A DNA stretch of 64,000 nt. It comes from Gemmatimonadota bacterium (GTDB taxonomy: Bacteria > Gemmatimonadota > Gemmatimonadetes > Longimicrobiales > Gaopeijiaceae). The stretch lies in the NCBI GenBank assembly GCA_022826565.1, contig JAJDUP010000041.1:1-64000 (forward strand), given 5' to 3'. How positions within the stretch are numbered: position 1 is the stretch's first letter; each line of letters begins with the position of its first letter. The notes beneath the pieces are model-generated. The model made no database searches. It was not told the DNA's origin and saw only the letters and a program-made list of their open reading frames with translations. The position numbers and the translations under genes were made by a program. Positions 54,113-63,373 of the stretch are shown piece by piece.

Positions 54113-57046
54113 TCATGCTCCGCTCCTCACGCCCGCACCCACCATCTCCCGCAGAAACCGCCCCGTCACGCTCTCGGGCACCGTCGCCACGTCCTCCGGC
54201 CGGCCCATCGCCACCACCTCCCCGCCCCGCGCCCCCGCGCCGGGCCCCATGTCGACCACCCAGTCCGCCTCCCGGATCACATCCAGGTCATGCTCGACCA
54301 CCACCAGAGTGTTGCCCGCCCCGACCAGCTTGCGGAGCACGGAGACGAGCTGGGCCACGTCCTCGCCCGACAGACCCGTGGTCGGCTCGTCGAGGATGTA
54401 CAGCTTGCTGCTGCCCTTCCTGGACGCGGCCCCGATCAACTCGCGCGCGATCTTGAGGCGCTGCGCTTCGCCGCCGGAAAGATGCGTGGCCGGCTGGCCC
54501 AGCCGCAGGTACCCCAACCCGACCTGCTGCAGGTGCCACAGCGCCTGGCCCAGCCGCGGCTCGCGCAGGAAGAAACGCATGGCGCGGTCGACCGTGAAGT
54601 CCAGCACGTCGGTCACGTTATGGCCGCGCACTTTCACTTCGAGCACTTCGGGGCGGTAGCGCTTGCCGCCGCAGACCTCGCACGGCACGTGGATGTCCGC
54701 CATGAACACCATCTCCACGCGTACGAACCCGGCCCCCGCGCACTCCTCGCAGCGGCCGCCCTTCACGTTGAAGGAGAAGCTGCGCGGATCGAGGCGGGCG
54801 CTCCTCGCGGCGGGCTGGCTCGCGAAGATGCGCCGGATCTCGCCCCACGCCCTCACGTAGGTGACCGGGTTGGAGCGGGGCGTGCGCCCGATCGGACTCT
54901 GGTCGATGAGCACGACGCCGTCCACATGCTCCAGCCCGGTGAGCGCACCGTACGCGCCCACGATCTCGCCCAGGTGCTCCTTGGCCGATGTGCGCCCGTC
55001 GCCCAGTTCGCGTTCGAGCGCACGGTAGAGGATGTCGTGCACCAGCGTCGACTTGCCGGAACCCGACACGCCGGTGACGACCGTCATGGCGGCGACGGGG
55101 AACTCTGCTTCCACACCGCGCAGGTTGTGGAGTGCCGCGCCTTCAAGCCGAATCCGCGCGCCATCCACCGGACGCCTCGACTCAGGCGGCCACTCGTCGA
55201 AGGCCTCGCCGGACACGATCCGTGACAGATACTGGCCCGTATTTGTCATGGAGCCGGCCAGCGCGGCCGGCACGCCCTCGAACACGACCTCGCCGCCCCG
55301 GTCTCCCGACCCCGGACCCAGTTCGACTGCATGGTCCGCACTCTGGATCGCGGCCGCATTGTGCTCGACCACAACCACCGTGTTGCCGCCGTCGCGCAGG
55401 CGCTGCAGCAGAGCGAGGAGCGCGTCGATGTCCTGCGGATGAAGCCCGATCGAGGGTTCGTCAAGGACATAGAGCGTATCGACCAGGCGCGTCCCCAGGG
55501 AGTTCGCCAGGGAGATTCGCTGCGCCTCGCCTCCCGAGAGCGTCCGCATCTGCCGGCTGAGGGTGAGGTAGCCGAGGCCGACATCCACCAGAAACCGCAC
55601 CCGCGCAGAGAGCTCCCGGAGGAGCGACGTCGCGATCCGGGCCTCCATGGGCCGCAGTTCCAGACCGTCGAGCCAGCCGGGCAACTCCTCGATCGGGAGA
55701 TCGCAGACGCTGCCGATGTCGAGTCCGCCCACGGTCACGCGCCCCGCCTCGGGACGCAGCCGGGAACCCCCGCAGCCGCGGCAGGTGAGGGGCCGCTGGT
55801 ACCGGCGCAGGAAGATCCTGATGTACTGCTTGTACCGCTTGCGCTCCTTCGATCTGAGGAAGCCCAGGACGCCGCCGAACGAGCCCTTGCCATACAGGAC
55901 GGCATCGCGAAAGTCACGGGGCAACTCGCTCCACGACAGGTAGGTGGAGACTCCTTCGCGCCCGGCGAACCGCCTGAGGGCATCGCGTTCGCGCGCGTAG
56001 CGCGGCTTGGCCCACGGGTCGACCGCGCCCTGGTCCAGCGACAGCTCCGGATTGGGGACCACCAGCTCCGGGTCGTATTCGAGCGTGGCGCCGAAGCCCG
56101 TGCAGGTGGGACAGCTCCCGTAGGGGTTGTTGAAGGAGAACAGCTTCGGTTCGGGCTCGAGAAAGGTCTCGTCGGGGTGGCGCGGACAGCGGAAGGCTTC
56201 GGAGAAGCGAAGCGGCTCTTCGAGCCCGCCGCCCACCGGCACCACCACCGCCTCCCCTTCCCCCTCGCGAAAACACGTCGCCAGGGAGTCCGCGACGCGC
56301 TCGAGCCAGCTCGGGTCCGGGTGAGCCATCACCTTCAGGCGGTCCACCACCACCATCACCTCCCGCGCCTGTGCAAGATCGGGCATACCCTCCGGCTCCA
56401 GCGCGCGACCGCGTACGTCCTCCCGCTCCCGTGCAAGATCGGGCACCGCCCCCTCCGGTTCGCCCCGTGGGTCGAGCAGATCCGACAGCTCGGCGGCCAC
56501 CCCGTCCGCGAGCACGCGCACGAACCCCAGCGAGCGGAGGTTCTCGGCGACCAGCTGATGGGACACCTGGCCGCTGCGCGCGAGCGGAAAGGCAACCATG
56601 ATCCGGGTGCCGGGGGGCAGCGCGGCGACCCTGTCCGCTGCCCCGCTCACCGTGTCGGGCCGGACCTCGTCGCCGCAGACGGGACAGTGGGTGCGTCCCA
56701 CGCGGGCATACAGAAGGCGCAGGAAGTCATGCACCTCGGTCGCGGTTCCCACGGTGGACCTGCTCGACGTCGTGGGGTTGCGCTGTTCGATCGCCACCGA
56801 CGGGGACAGTCCCTCGACGCGGTCCACGTCGGGCTTTTCCAGGCGGTCGAGGAACTGCTTGGCGTAGGTCGACAGCGCCTCGACGTAGCGTCGCTGGCCG
56901 GCCGCAAAGAGCGTGTCGAGAGCCAGCGAGGACTTGCCCGAACCAGACGGCCCGGTGATCACGGTCAGCGCCCCGCGCGGAAGATCGAGGTCGATTCCCT
57001 TCAGGTTGTGCTGGCGCGCGCCCCGTATTCGAATCGGTTGATCCAT
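54113..57046 (-). CDS. uvrA: Excinuclease ABC subunit UvrA, with a local duplicated insert
   Basis: 977 residues, slightly longer than the usual ~940-960. DNA damage recognition ATPase of nucleotide excision repair. Two ABC modules: Walker [13 protein letters not shown] and [11 protein letters not shown]; signature LSGGEAQRI and [12 protein letters not shown]; Walker [13 protein letters not shown] and [10 protein letters not shown]. Zinc-finger CxxC pairs occur at [16 protein letters not shown] and CEECAGAG. Residues ~195-225 contain two near copies of EPEG-PDLA-RE, coming from a 30-base repeat at 56362-56397 and 56427-56463. Confidence 0.95.
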   Translation of the reverse strand: MDQPIRIRGARQHNLKGIDLDLPRGALTVITGPSGSGKSSLALDTLFAAGQRRYVEALSTYAKQFLDRLEKPDVDRVEGLSPSVAIEQRNPTTSSRSTVGTATEVHDFLRLLYARVGRTHCPVCGDEVRPDTVSGAADRVAALPPGTRIMVAFPLARSGQVSHQLVAENLRSLGFVRVLADGVAAELSDLLDPRGEPEGAVPDLAREREDVRGRALEPEGMPDLAQAREVMVVVDRLKVMAHPDPSWLERVADSLATCFREGEGEAVVVPVGGGLEEPLRFSEAFRCPRHPDETFLEPEPKLFSFNNPYGSCPTCTGFGATLEYDPELVVPNPELSLDQGAVDPWAKPRYARERDALRRFAGREGVSTYLSWSELPRDFRDAVLYGKGSFGGVLGFLRSKERKRYKQYIRIFLRRYQRPLTCRGCGGSRLRPEAGRVTVGGLDIGSVCDLPIEELPGWLDGLELRPMEARIATSLLRELSARVRFLVDVGLGYLTLSRQMRTLSGGEAQRISLANSLGTRLVDTLYVLDEPSIGLHPQDIDALLALLQRLRDGGNTVVVVEHNAAAIQSADHAVELGPGSGDRGGEVVFEGVPAALAGSMTNTGQYLSRIVSGEAFDEWPPESRRPVDGARIRLEGAALHNLRGVEAEFPVAAMTVVTGVSGSGKSTLVHDILYRALERELGDGRTSAKEHLGEIVGAYGALTGLEHVDGVVLIDQSPIGRTPRSNPVTYVRAWGEIRRIFASQPAARSARLDPRSFSFNVKGGRCEECAGAGFVRVEMVFMADIHVPCEVCGGKRYRPEVLEVKVRGHNVTDVLDFTVDRAMRFFLREPRLGQALWHLQQVGLGYLRLGQPATHLSGGEAQRLKIARELIGAASRKGSSKLYILDEPTTGLSGEDVAQLVSVLRKLVGAGNTLVVVEHDLDVIREADWVVDMGPGAGARGGEVVAMGRPEDVATVPESVTGRFLREMVGAGVRSGA

Positions 57047-57186
57047 TGACGCCTGCGTCTCCCGGTGACCCCCGCTGCCGAGCCAACCGTTGCCTAACGG
57101 CGCGGTTTTCCCGACCGTGGAACGGCCCCCTTGACAGGCGGGCCGCCCCCGCTCCCCACCAATCTACCAACACGCACCCCGCGACA

Positions 57187-58254
57187 ATGGACATCTACCC
57201 CCGTCCCGATTACACCGCCCTCGGCCGATATCTTCCCGACCGCTCCCCCATCAGCGCGGATCTCAGTGACAACCGCAATCTCTGGGGTGCCCACCCCGCC
57301 GCGCTCGAGGTGCTCGCCGGCGCGGGAAGCGACACCGCCTCCGAGTACCCCGGCAGCTACGCCGAGCGGCTCGTGGACGCCGTCGCCACAATGCTTGGCA
57401 CCACGGCGGACAACGTCACCACCGGAGCCGGCGGCACTGGCGTGCTCGACGCCCTCATGCGGGCGGTCGCGCCCACCACCATGCGCTTTCTCGACCCGGG
57501 CTGGCCAGCCGCGGGGATGCTGGCCCGGATGAACGGGCACGAGCCGGTGCCTGTGGAGTGGTACGCCGGGATGGACGATCCCGTTGCCTTTGCGGGCCCG
57601 GAGCCGGCGATCGTGTTCGTCCCGAATCCGGGCAATCCCACCGGGCAGCCCATACCGGAGGAATGGGTCCGCACGGTCTACGAGCACACCGAGGCGGTCG
57701 GCAGCATCCTGATCATCGATGAGGCCTACGGCGAGTACAACCGCGGCCTGTCCGACCTCACGCCCTTCGAGATGGCCCTCGCGGGCGAGCGCACGATTTG
57801 CGTGAAGACGCTCTCCAAGGCGTACGGTCTCGCGGGGCTGCGCGCCGGGTACGGAGTGGCGAGTCCCTCCCTGGTCCTGGAGGTGGACAAGGGACGTGGG
57901 CCGTTCGTGGTCTCGAGCGTGACCTCCGCGGCGGCGGCCGCGGCCATCTCGAGCCCGTCCCCCTGGCTGGCCGACACCATTGCGGAGACCCGGATCAACC
58001 GCGACCGCGTGCGGGACAGCCTGCTCCACCGCGGCTACGAAGTCCCCGAATCGGCGGCCAACTTCATCTTCATCCTGCGTCCCCGGGAAGAGTTGGACGA
58101 CATGACGGCGCGGCTGGAGCGCGTCGGCGTGAGGGTTCGCCCCTTCGCCGGACCCACGACGCTGGCGAACGGCCTGCGGGCCACCGTGGCTCCCTGGGAC
58201 CGGATGCAGCGGCTGCTGGACGGGCTCGACCTGGTCGCCTCGGGCGCGGTGTAG
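57187..58254 (+). CDS. Histidinol-phosphate aminotransferase-like class I/II aminotransferase
   Basis: 355 residues from ATG 57187. Fold type I PLP enzyme: the substrate side NPGNPTGQPI, Asp in IIDEAYGEYN, and the Schiff-base Lys in VKTLSKAYGLAGLRAGY. The YPGSYAERLVDAVA segment and the overall length fit HisC, which transaminates imidazole acetol phosphate. No other his genes are nearby, so a broad-specificity amino-acid aminotransferase is possible. 25 bases before the ABC exporter gene. Confidence 0.82.
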   Translation: MDIYPRPDYTALGRYLPDRSPISADLSDNRNLWGAHPAALEVLAGAGSDTASEYPGSYAERLVDAVATMLGTTADNVTTGAGGTGVLDALMRAVAPTTMRFLDPGWPAAGMLARMNGHEPVPVEWYAGMDDPVAFAGPEPAIVFVPNPGNPTGQPIPEEWVRTVYEHTEAVGSILIIDEAYGEYNRGLSDLTPFEMALAGERTICVKTLSKAYGLAGLRAGYGVASPSLVLEVDKGRGPFVVSSVTSAAAAAAISSPSPWLADTIAETRINRDRVRDSLLHRGYEVPESAANFIFILRPREELDDMTARLERVGVRVRPFAGPTTLANGLRATVAPWDRMQRLLDGLDLVASGAV

Positions 58255-58279
58255 CGGCTGGCGCCGCGCGGCAACCCCC

Positions 58280-60154
58280 ATGAGCACCGGGTACGAAGAG
58301 GAAGTCCTCGGCAAGGCCTACGACTCGCGCCTCATGGCCCGGCTGCTGCGCTACCTGCGCCCCTACAAGCTGCAGGTCGCGGGGGCGCTCGTCCTCCTCA
58401 TGCTGGCCTCGCTGCTGGGCGTGGTCGGCCCGTACCTGACCAAGATCGCGCTCGACGAAGCGATCCCCAGCGGTGACGGCAGCCAGCTCGCCTTCCTCGC
58501 GATCCTCTTCCTCGTGGCGACGGTGCTGATCTTCGTCTTCCAGTACATTCAGGCGCTCGTCACCACATGGCTGGGCCAGAAGGTGATGTACGACCTGCGC
58601 ACGCAGATCTTCGGCAAGCTCCAGCAGCTCGACCTCGCCTTCTACGACCGCAACCCGGTCGGCCGTCTCATGACGAGGATCACCTCGGACGTGGAGACGC
58701 TGAACGAGCTGTTCAGCTCAGGCGTCGTGACCGTCTTCGGCGACCTCTTCATCCTGTTCTTCATTGTGGCGGCGATGCTGCAGATGGACGTCGAACTCGC
58801 GCTGGTCACCTTCAGCGTGCTCCCCCTGGTGGCCTACGCGGCATTCCTCTTCCGGTCGCGCATCCGCGGGGCCTACCGCGACATCCGCGTCCGCCTTGCC
58901 CGGTTGAACGCCTACCTTCAGGAGAGCTTCACCGGAATCCGCATCCTCCAGCTCTTCAACCGGGAAAGCACGGCGCTTCAGCGTTTCAAGGTCCTCGACG
59001 ACGACTACCTCGGCGCACACCTTCGCTCGATCACCTACTACGCTCTCTTCTTTCCGGTCATCCAGCTCTTCACCGCCGTGGCGCTGGCGCTGATCATCTG
59101 GTATGGAGGAGGGGCGATGGTCCAGGGCGCGGTGACGATCGGGGTCCTGGCGGCCTTCCTCGACTATGCGCGGCGTTTCTTCCGGCCGATCCAGGACCTC
59201 TCGGAGAAGTACAACCTGCTGCAGGGTGCGATGGCGTCGTCCGAACGGATCTTCCGCCTCCTCGACCGTGAGCCGGCGATCCGCGATCCGGCGCCGACCG
59301 TCGCACCGCAAGCCGTCACGCCGGGCGAGATCCGGTTCGAGAATGTCTGGTTCGCGTATGGCGGCCGGGACGCGGGGCGCCGGGACAGGTCCCGCGAGCC
59401 GGGCCACGGAGAGGACTCACAGGGCCCGGCCGCAGGCGGCGGCGCCATGGGCGCCTCGGACCCCGACTGGGTGATCCGCGACGTCTCATTCACGATCGCT
59501 CCCGGCGAAAAGCTGGCGATCGTGGGGCATACGGGGGCCGGGAAGACCACCCTCATCAATCTGCTGATGCGCTTCTACGAGCCGCAGCGCGGAAGAATCC
59601 TCGTCGACGGGATCCCCATCTGCGATCTCTCGCTTCGGGAGCTGCGCGACCGGATCGGCCTCGTGCTGCAGGACATCTTCCTCTTCAGCCAGTCGGTGGA
59701 GTACAACGTGCGCCTCGGCGACGGCGAGATCGACGACACCGCTGTGGCCTCGGCGCTCGACGCGGTGGGCGCGACCCCCTTCGTGGAGCGGCTTCCCGAA
59801 CAGGCGGAACAGCCTCTCGGCGAGCGCGGCGCCAGCCTGTCTGTCGGCGAGCGGCAGCTGCTCTCCTTCGCCCGCGCGCTGGCCTTCGATCCCGCCATCC
59901 TGGTTCTGGACGAGGCCACCAGCTCCGTCGACTCCGAGATCGAAGCGCGCATCGAGGCGGCCACCGACCGGCTGATGCGGGGGCGTACGTCGCTCGTCAT
60001 CGCCCATCGCCTGTCCACCGTGCAGGGTGCGGATCGGATCCTGGTCTTGCACCGCGGGCAGCTCGTCGAGGAGGGGAGCCACAGCGAACTCCTCGCCACC
60101 GAGGGACTGTACCGGCGCCTGCACGAGCTGCAGTTCGCGGGGGCGGCTGCGTAG
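58280..60154 (+). CDS. MsbA/MDR-type ABC exporter (fused permease and ATPase)
   Basis: 624 residues. Six membrane helices in ~35-320, then the nucleotide-binding domain: Walker A GHTGAGKTTLINLL, Q-loop LVLQDIFLFSQ, signature LSVGERQLLSFARAL, Walker B ILVLDEATSSVD, and H-loop IAHRLSTVQ. The signature reads LSVGE in place of LSGGQ, as in the heterodimer SmdB-type group. A hydrophilic ~30-residue insert (~365-392) separates the first ATPase strand from VIRDVSFTI. Exports lipids or drugs as a dimer; no adjacent partner gene was seen. Confidence 0.92.
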   Translation: MSTGYEEEVLGKAYDSRLMARLLRYLRPYKLQVAGALVLLMLASLLGVVGPYLTKIALDEAIPSGDGSQLAFLAILFLVATVLIFVFQYIQALVTTWLGQKVMYDLRTQIFGKLQQLDLAFYDRNPVGRLMTRITSDVETLNELFSSGVVTVFGDLFILFFIVAAMLQMDVELALVTFSVLPLVAYAAFLFRSRIRGAYRDIRVRLARLNAYLQESFTGIRILQLFNRESTALQRFKVLDDDYLGAHLRSITYYALFFPVIQLFTAVALALIIWYGGGAMVQGAVTIGVLAAFLDYARRFFRPIQDLSEKYNLLQGAMASSERIFRLLDREPAIRDPAPTVAPQAVTPGEIRFENVWFAYGGRDAGRRDRSREPGHGEDSQGPAAGGGAMGASDPDWVIRDVSFTIAPGEKLAIVGHTGAGKTTLINLLMRFYEPQRGRILVDGIPICDLSLRELRDRIGLVLQDIFLFSQSVEYNVRLGDGEIDDTAVASALDAVGATPFVERLPEQAEQPLGERGASLSVGERQLLSFARALAFDPAILVLDEATSSVDSEIEARIEAATDRLMRGRTSLVIAHRLSTVQGADRILVLHRGQLVEEGSHSELLATEGLYRRLHELQFAGAAA

Positions 60155-60157
60155 CGA

Positions 60158-60928
60158 CTACGCCGGCTGGTCCAGCGGCCTGACCAGGATCTCGTTGACG
60201 GAGACGTGCGGCGGAGCCGTCACGGCGTAGACCACCGCGCGAGCGACATCGTCAGCGTGCAGCGGCTGCTTGCCGGCCCAGCGCTCGGCCCACTCCGCGC
60301 GCGCCTGCGGGTCGGGGACCGTGTCGAAGAGCTCGGTGTCGACGACCCCGGGCTGGATGTCGGTGGCGCGGATGCGGTGCTCGGCCCCGAGTTCGAGGTG
60401 CATGCCCCAGGTGATCGCCCTCACCGCGAACTTCGTCGCCGCGTACACGGTGCCGCCCGGGAAGGGCCGCCGACCGGCAATGGAACCGACGTTGACGATG
60501 TGCCCGCCGCCCTGGGCCAGCATGTGCGGCAGCACTACCCCGATCCCGTGCAGGACACCGTTGACGTTCACGTCCATCATCCGGGTCCAGTCGGCGATCC
60601 GCCCTTCCTCCAGCGGAGATATCGGCATGATGCCGGCGTTGTTCACCAGGATGTCCACCCGCCCGAAGCCATCGAGCGCCGCCCTCGCCAGCGCCTGCAT
60701 GTCTTCGAGGCTCGTCACGTCGGTGCGCACTGCGAGAGCCCTGCTCCCCTTCCCCTGCAGCTCCCGCGCCTCGGCATTGATCCGTTCGGCCCGGCGCGCG
60801 GCCAGGACGACCGCGGCACCCTCGCCCGCGAGCGAGCGCGTCACCGCAAGCCCGATCCCCGACGATGCGCCCGTGATGATTGCAACTCTGCCTGCAAGTC
60901 GGTTGTTCTCTGTCGTTTCCACTGGCAT
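60158..60928 (-). CDS. SDR-family NADP-dependent oxidoreductase
   Basis: 256 residues. Cofactor motif IITGASSGIGLAVT, Arg in AARRAER (suggests NADP preference), NNAGIM, catalytic Ser in VGSIAG and YAATK. The C-terminal VNEILVRPLDQPA is typical of the YdfG-like 3-hydroxy acid dehydrogenase group. Convergent with the ABC exporter, 3 bases apart. Substrate unknown. Confidence 0.88.
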   Translation of the reverse strand: MPVETTENNRLAGRVAIITGASSGIGLAVTRSLAGEGAAVVLAARRAERINAEARELQGKGSRALAVRTDVTSLEDMQALARAALDGFGRVDILVNNAGIMPISPLEEGRIADWTRMMDVNVNGVLHGIGVVLPHMLAQGGGHIVNVGSIAGRRPFPGGTVYAATKFAVRAITWGMHLELGAEHRIRATDIQPGVVDTELFDTVPDPQARAEWAERWAGKQPLHADDVARAVVYAVTAPPHVSVNEILVRPLDQPA

Positions 60929-60970
60929 TCCCGCTTCCGTTCCGTATTATTCCCCTGTAGTCGCTATTTG

Positions 60971-62386
60971 ATGACGGCTTTCGCACTCCGCGATGATCGC
61001 TGGATGACCGCGGGGTGTAGCATCATGCGCCTGACCTGTCAGGAAAACGATAGCCGCCGCAATCACAAATCTGAAGCCGATCGTCCATTGGACAAGCTCA
61101 ATCTGACGCACCTGTCGCCGCGCGGTCCCCGACGCAGCCGACGCCGCCCGGGAGGGCGCCGGCCAGAGAGCAGGCGAGTCGGCTACGAGCGGCGGGTCAG
61201 AAAGGGAGCGTCTCTCCCGGATCTCGACCTGGACCTGGCGCGGTCGTTTCTCGGCGACGCGCTCCCCGACGGAAAGCCACTGCTCGACTCGCTTTGCGAC
61301 TACGGGCTGATTCTCGGCCATGATCCGGAGTGGAAGATCACCAATGCGGCGCTGCTGCTCTTCGCCAGGGCGCCCGCACGCCACTGGAATCCCGGCGCCG
61401 GGGTGCGCATCATTCGCGTGGCGGGGACGGCCCGCATCCTTGGCCACCGTGACAGCGTGGTCCGGTCCGCATACGCCGGTCCTCCCCTCGCCGCCGCGAT
61501 CAACGAGAGCATTCGCCTCGCACTCGAACAGGTCGAGTTCTCCGAGCCGCTTCGCCACATCTTTCTGCGGCATATGCCTGAATACCCCGAGGCGGCATGG
61601 CGCGAATTGATCATCAATGCGATCGCGCATCGTGACTATGAAGCGAGCGCGGAGACTGAAGTCGTGTTCTATGATGATCGGATGGAGGTTACGAGTCCGG
61701 GCCTTCCTGTTGAACCATTGTCTTTTGCAGATGTGAGAGACGACAATGTTGTGCATGCGACCCGCAACCCCTTGTTGACAAGGGTACTTGCAGAGTCAGG
61801 GCATATGCATGCCAAAGCATCCGGTCTTGAACGGATTCTGAAGGAAATGGAAGGGTATTTTCTGAATGAACCTGCATTGAAGGCCGGGGACGGCCGGTTT
61901 ACCGTTGTATTGCGCAATGAACCGCAGCTGCCTACGGCCGGGCCGGGCTGGAAGCGGCTTGTGCAACAGCTGGAAATCAACCCCAATCAGAAGCACATTC
62001 TCCTTGCCAGGCCCGACGGTTTTACCGAACGGGAGTACGGATTGCTGAATTCCGTGTCCCGGAGTGAAGCGAGTGCACAGGTGTGCGAACTGGTCGACAG
62101 TGGTGTCGTTACTCCCGAACCGGCGGACGACGGCAGCGGGCCGATCTACTATCTGACAGCCGATCTCGACGACCAGCGCTGGTTCCTGGAGGACCGGATT
62201 CCCACACTTCGCAAGCACTTTCGCGGAGGCTCGCAACTGCGCAACTCGGACTATCGGACGCTGTTCGAGACCCCGTATGCGACGGCAAGGCGAGAACTCG
62301 ACTACCTTACCGAAAAGGGGTTTCTGAAGGCAAATGGAAGAGGGCGAGCCCTGCACTATCGGCCGGCCATCGGCCTGCGGAAGTAG
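60971..62386 (+). CDS. ATP-binding regulator of the AlbA_2/HATPase_c_4 type, N-terminally truncated
   Basis: 471 residues from ATG 60971; the natural start is uncertain. ATPase-type signatures: LIINAIAHRDYEASAETEV, FYDDRMEVTSPG, RNPLLTRVLAESG, GLERILKEMEGY. A C-terminal winged helix is visible (FTEREYGLLNSVSRSEASAQVCELVDSG and a second at the end). Intact relatives begin with a ~150-residue AlbA_2/Schlafen domain with 'EFK' and 'FANTxGG'; here only disordered Arg-rich sequence (~40-75) precedes the LARSFLG helix. GC content is lower (61700-61980) than in its neighbours, suggesting transfer. Confidence 0.65.
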   Translation: MTAFALRDDRWMTAGCSIMRLTCQENDSRRNHKSEADRPLDKLNLTHLSPRGPRRSRRRPGGRRPESRRVGYERRVRKGASLPDLDLDLARSFLGDALPDGKPLLDSLCDYGLILGHDPEWKITNAALLLFARAPARHWNPGAGVRIIRVAGTARILGHRDSVVRSAYAGPPLAAAINESIRLALEQVEFSEPLRHIFLRHMPEYPEAAWRELIINAIAHRDYEASAETEVVFYDDRMEVTSPGLPVEPLSFADVRDDNVVHATRNPLLTRVLAESGHMHAKASGLERILKEMEGYFLNEPALKAGDGRFTVVLRNEPQLPTAGPGWKRLVQQLEINPNQKHILLARPDGFTEREYGLLNSVSRSEASAQVCELVDSGVVTPEPADDGSGPIYYLTADLDDQRWFLEDRIPTLRKHFRGGSQLRNSDYRTLFETPYATARRELDYLTEKGFLKANGRGRALHYRPAIGLRK

Positions 62387-62479
62387 CCGGGTGACGAACC
62401 CTGCGGCGCCCATCGTAGTACCAATCGTCGTAAGTTCCATCCCCGGGCACTGTAGCAATCGTTTCGAAAGGAATCAGTC

Positions 62480-63367
62480 ATGAGTCTGGTAGCAATCGCC
62501 GCGGTCCTGATCGTCATCGGCGCGATCGTCCGCTCCATCCCCGCCGGCAAGAGCAAGATCCCCAACAAGCTCGCCGGCTACGTCGTCATGTTCGTAGGCG
62601 TCGCCGTCATCCTCCTCAATACCTTCGTGATCATTCGCGTGGGCGAGGTCGGTGTCGAGCACTTCCTCGGGCGCGTCTCCGCGCGGGCGCTCGATCAGGG
62701 CGTGCGAGTGGTCAATCCCCTTGCCAGCATCGAGCGGATGTCGATCCGGGAGCAGTCATTCCCCGCGCAGGGCAGCGTGGAGCAGATCGAGGCGCAGACC
62801 TCCGAGCAGCTGAACGTCACGCTGGAGGTGTCGATCATTTTCCAGATCAACGGCAGCAACGCGCCCAGCCTCTACCAGCGGATCGGATCGGAGAACGACA
62901 TCAAGCGCCAGATCGTCCTCAACGCGGTCCGCAACGGGGTGCGCGACGCGGTGGCCACCAAGTCGATCAACGAGATCTTCTCGCCCAATCGGCGCGACGT
63001 GGCCAACAGCATGCTGACCGAGATCCAGGCCAAGGCTGGCGACCGCATCGAGGTCAGGGACGTGTTCGTCCGCGACATCCAGGCGCCGGACCGTGTCCGC
63101 GAGGCGATCGAGCAGAAGCTGGAGCGCGAGCAGCAGGTCGCCGCGGAGGAGTTCCAGACCCAGATCATCCAGGAGCAGGCCCGTCAGCAGGCCGAAGAGG
63201 CCAAGGGGATCGCCGAGGCCCAGCGCATCATCTCCGAAGGGCTGACGGAGGAATACCTCACCTTCTACTACATCCAGCAGCTGGCGCAGATGCCGGAAGG
63301 CTCGCTGGTCTACGTGCCGACCGAGGGGGGTATTCCGCTGATCCGGAACCTGGGCGGAGGCCGGTAG
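62480..63367 (+). CDS. SPFH/Band 7 (prohibitin-like) membrane protein
   Basis: 295 residues from ATG 62480, with AAGGAA upstream. Two N-terminal hydrophobic segments (~2-20 and ~30-50) are followed by the SPFH domain (VGEVGVEHFLGRV...LDQGVRVVNPLASIERM...NVTLEVSIIFQI) and a long coiled coil (~205-255, KLEREQQVAAEEFQTQ..). Prohibitin homologues organise membrane microdomains and protect membrane proteases. Followed after 6 bases by the aminopeptidase gene. Confidence 0.9.
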   Translation: MSLVAIAAVLIVIGAIVRSIPAGKSKIPNKLAGYVVMFVGVAVILLNTFVIIRVGEVGVEHFLGRVSARALDQGVRVVNPLASIERMSIREQSFPAQGSVEQIEAQTSEQLNVTLEVSIIFQINGSNAPSLYQRIGSENDIKRQIVLNAVRNGVRDAVATKSINEIFSPNRRDVANSMLTEIQAKAGDRIEVRDVFVRDIQAPDRVREAIEQKLEREQQVAAEEFQTQIIQEQARQQAEEAKGIAEAQRIISEGLTEEYLTFYYIQQLAQMPEGSLVYVPTEGGIPLIRNLGGGR

Positions 63368-63373
63368 GCGCCT

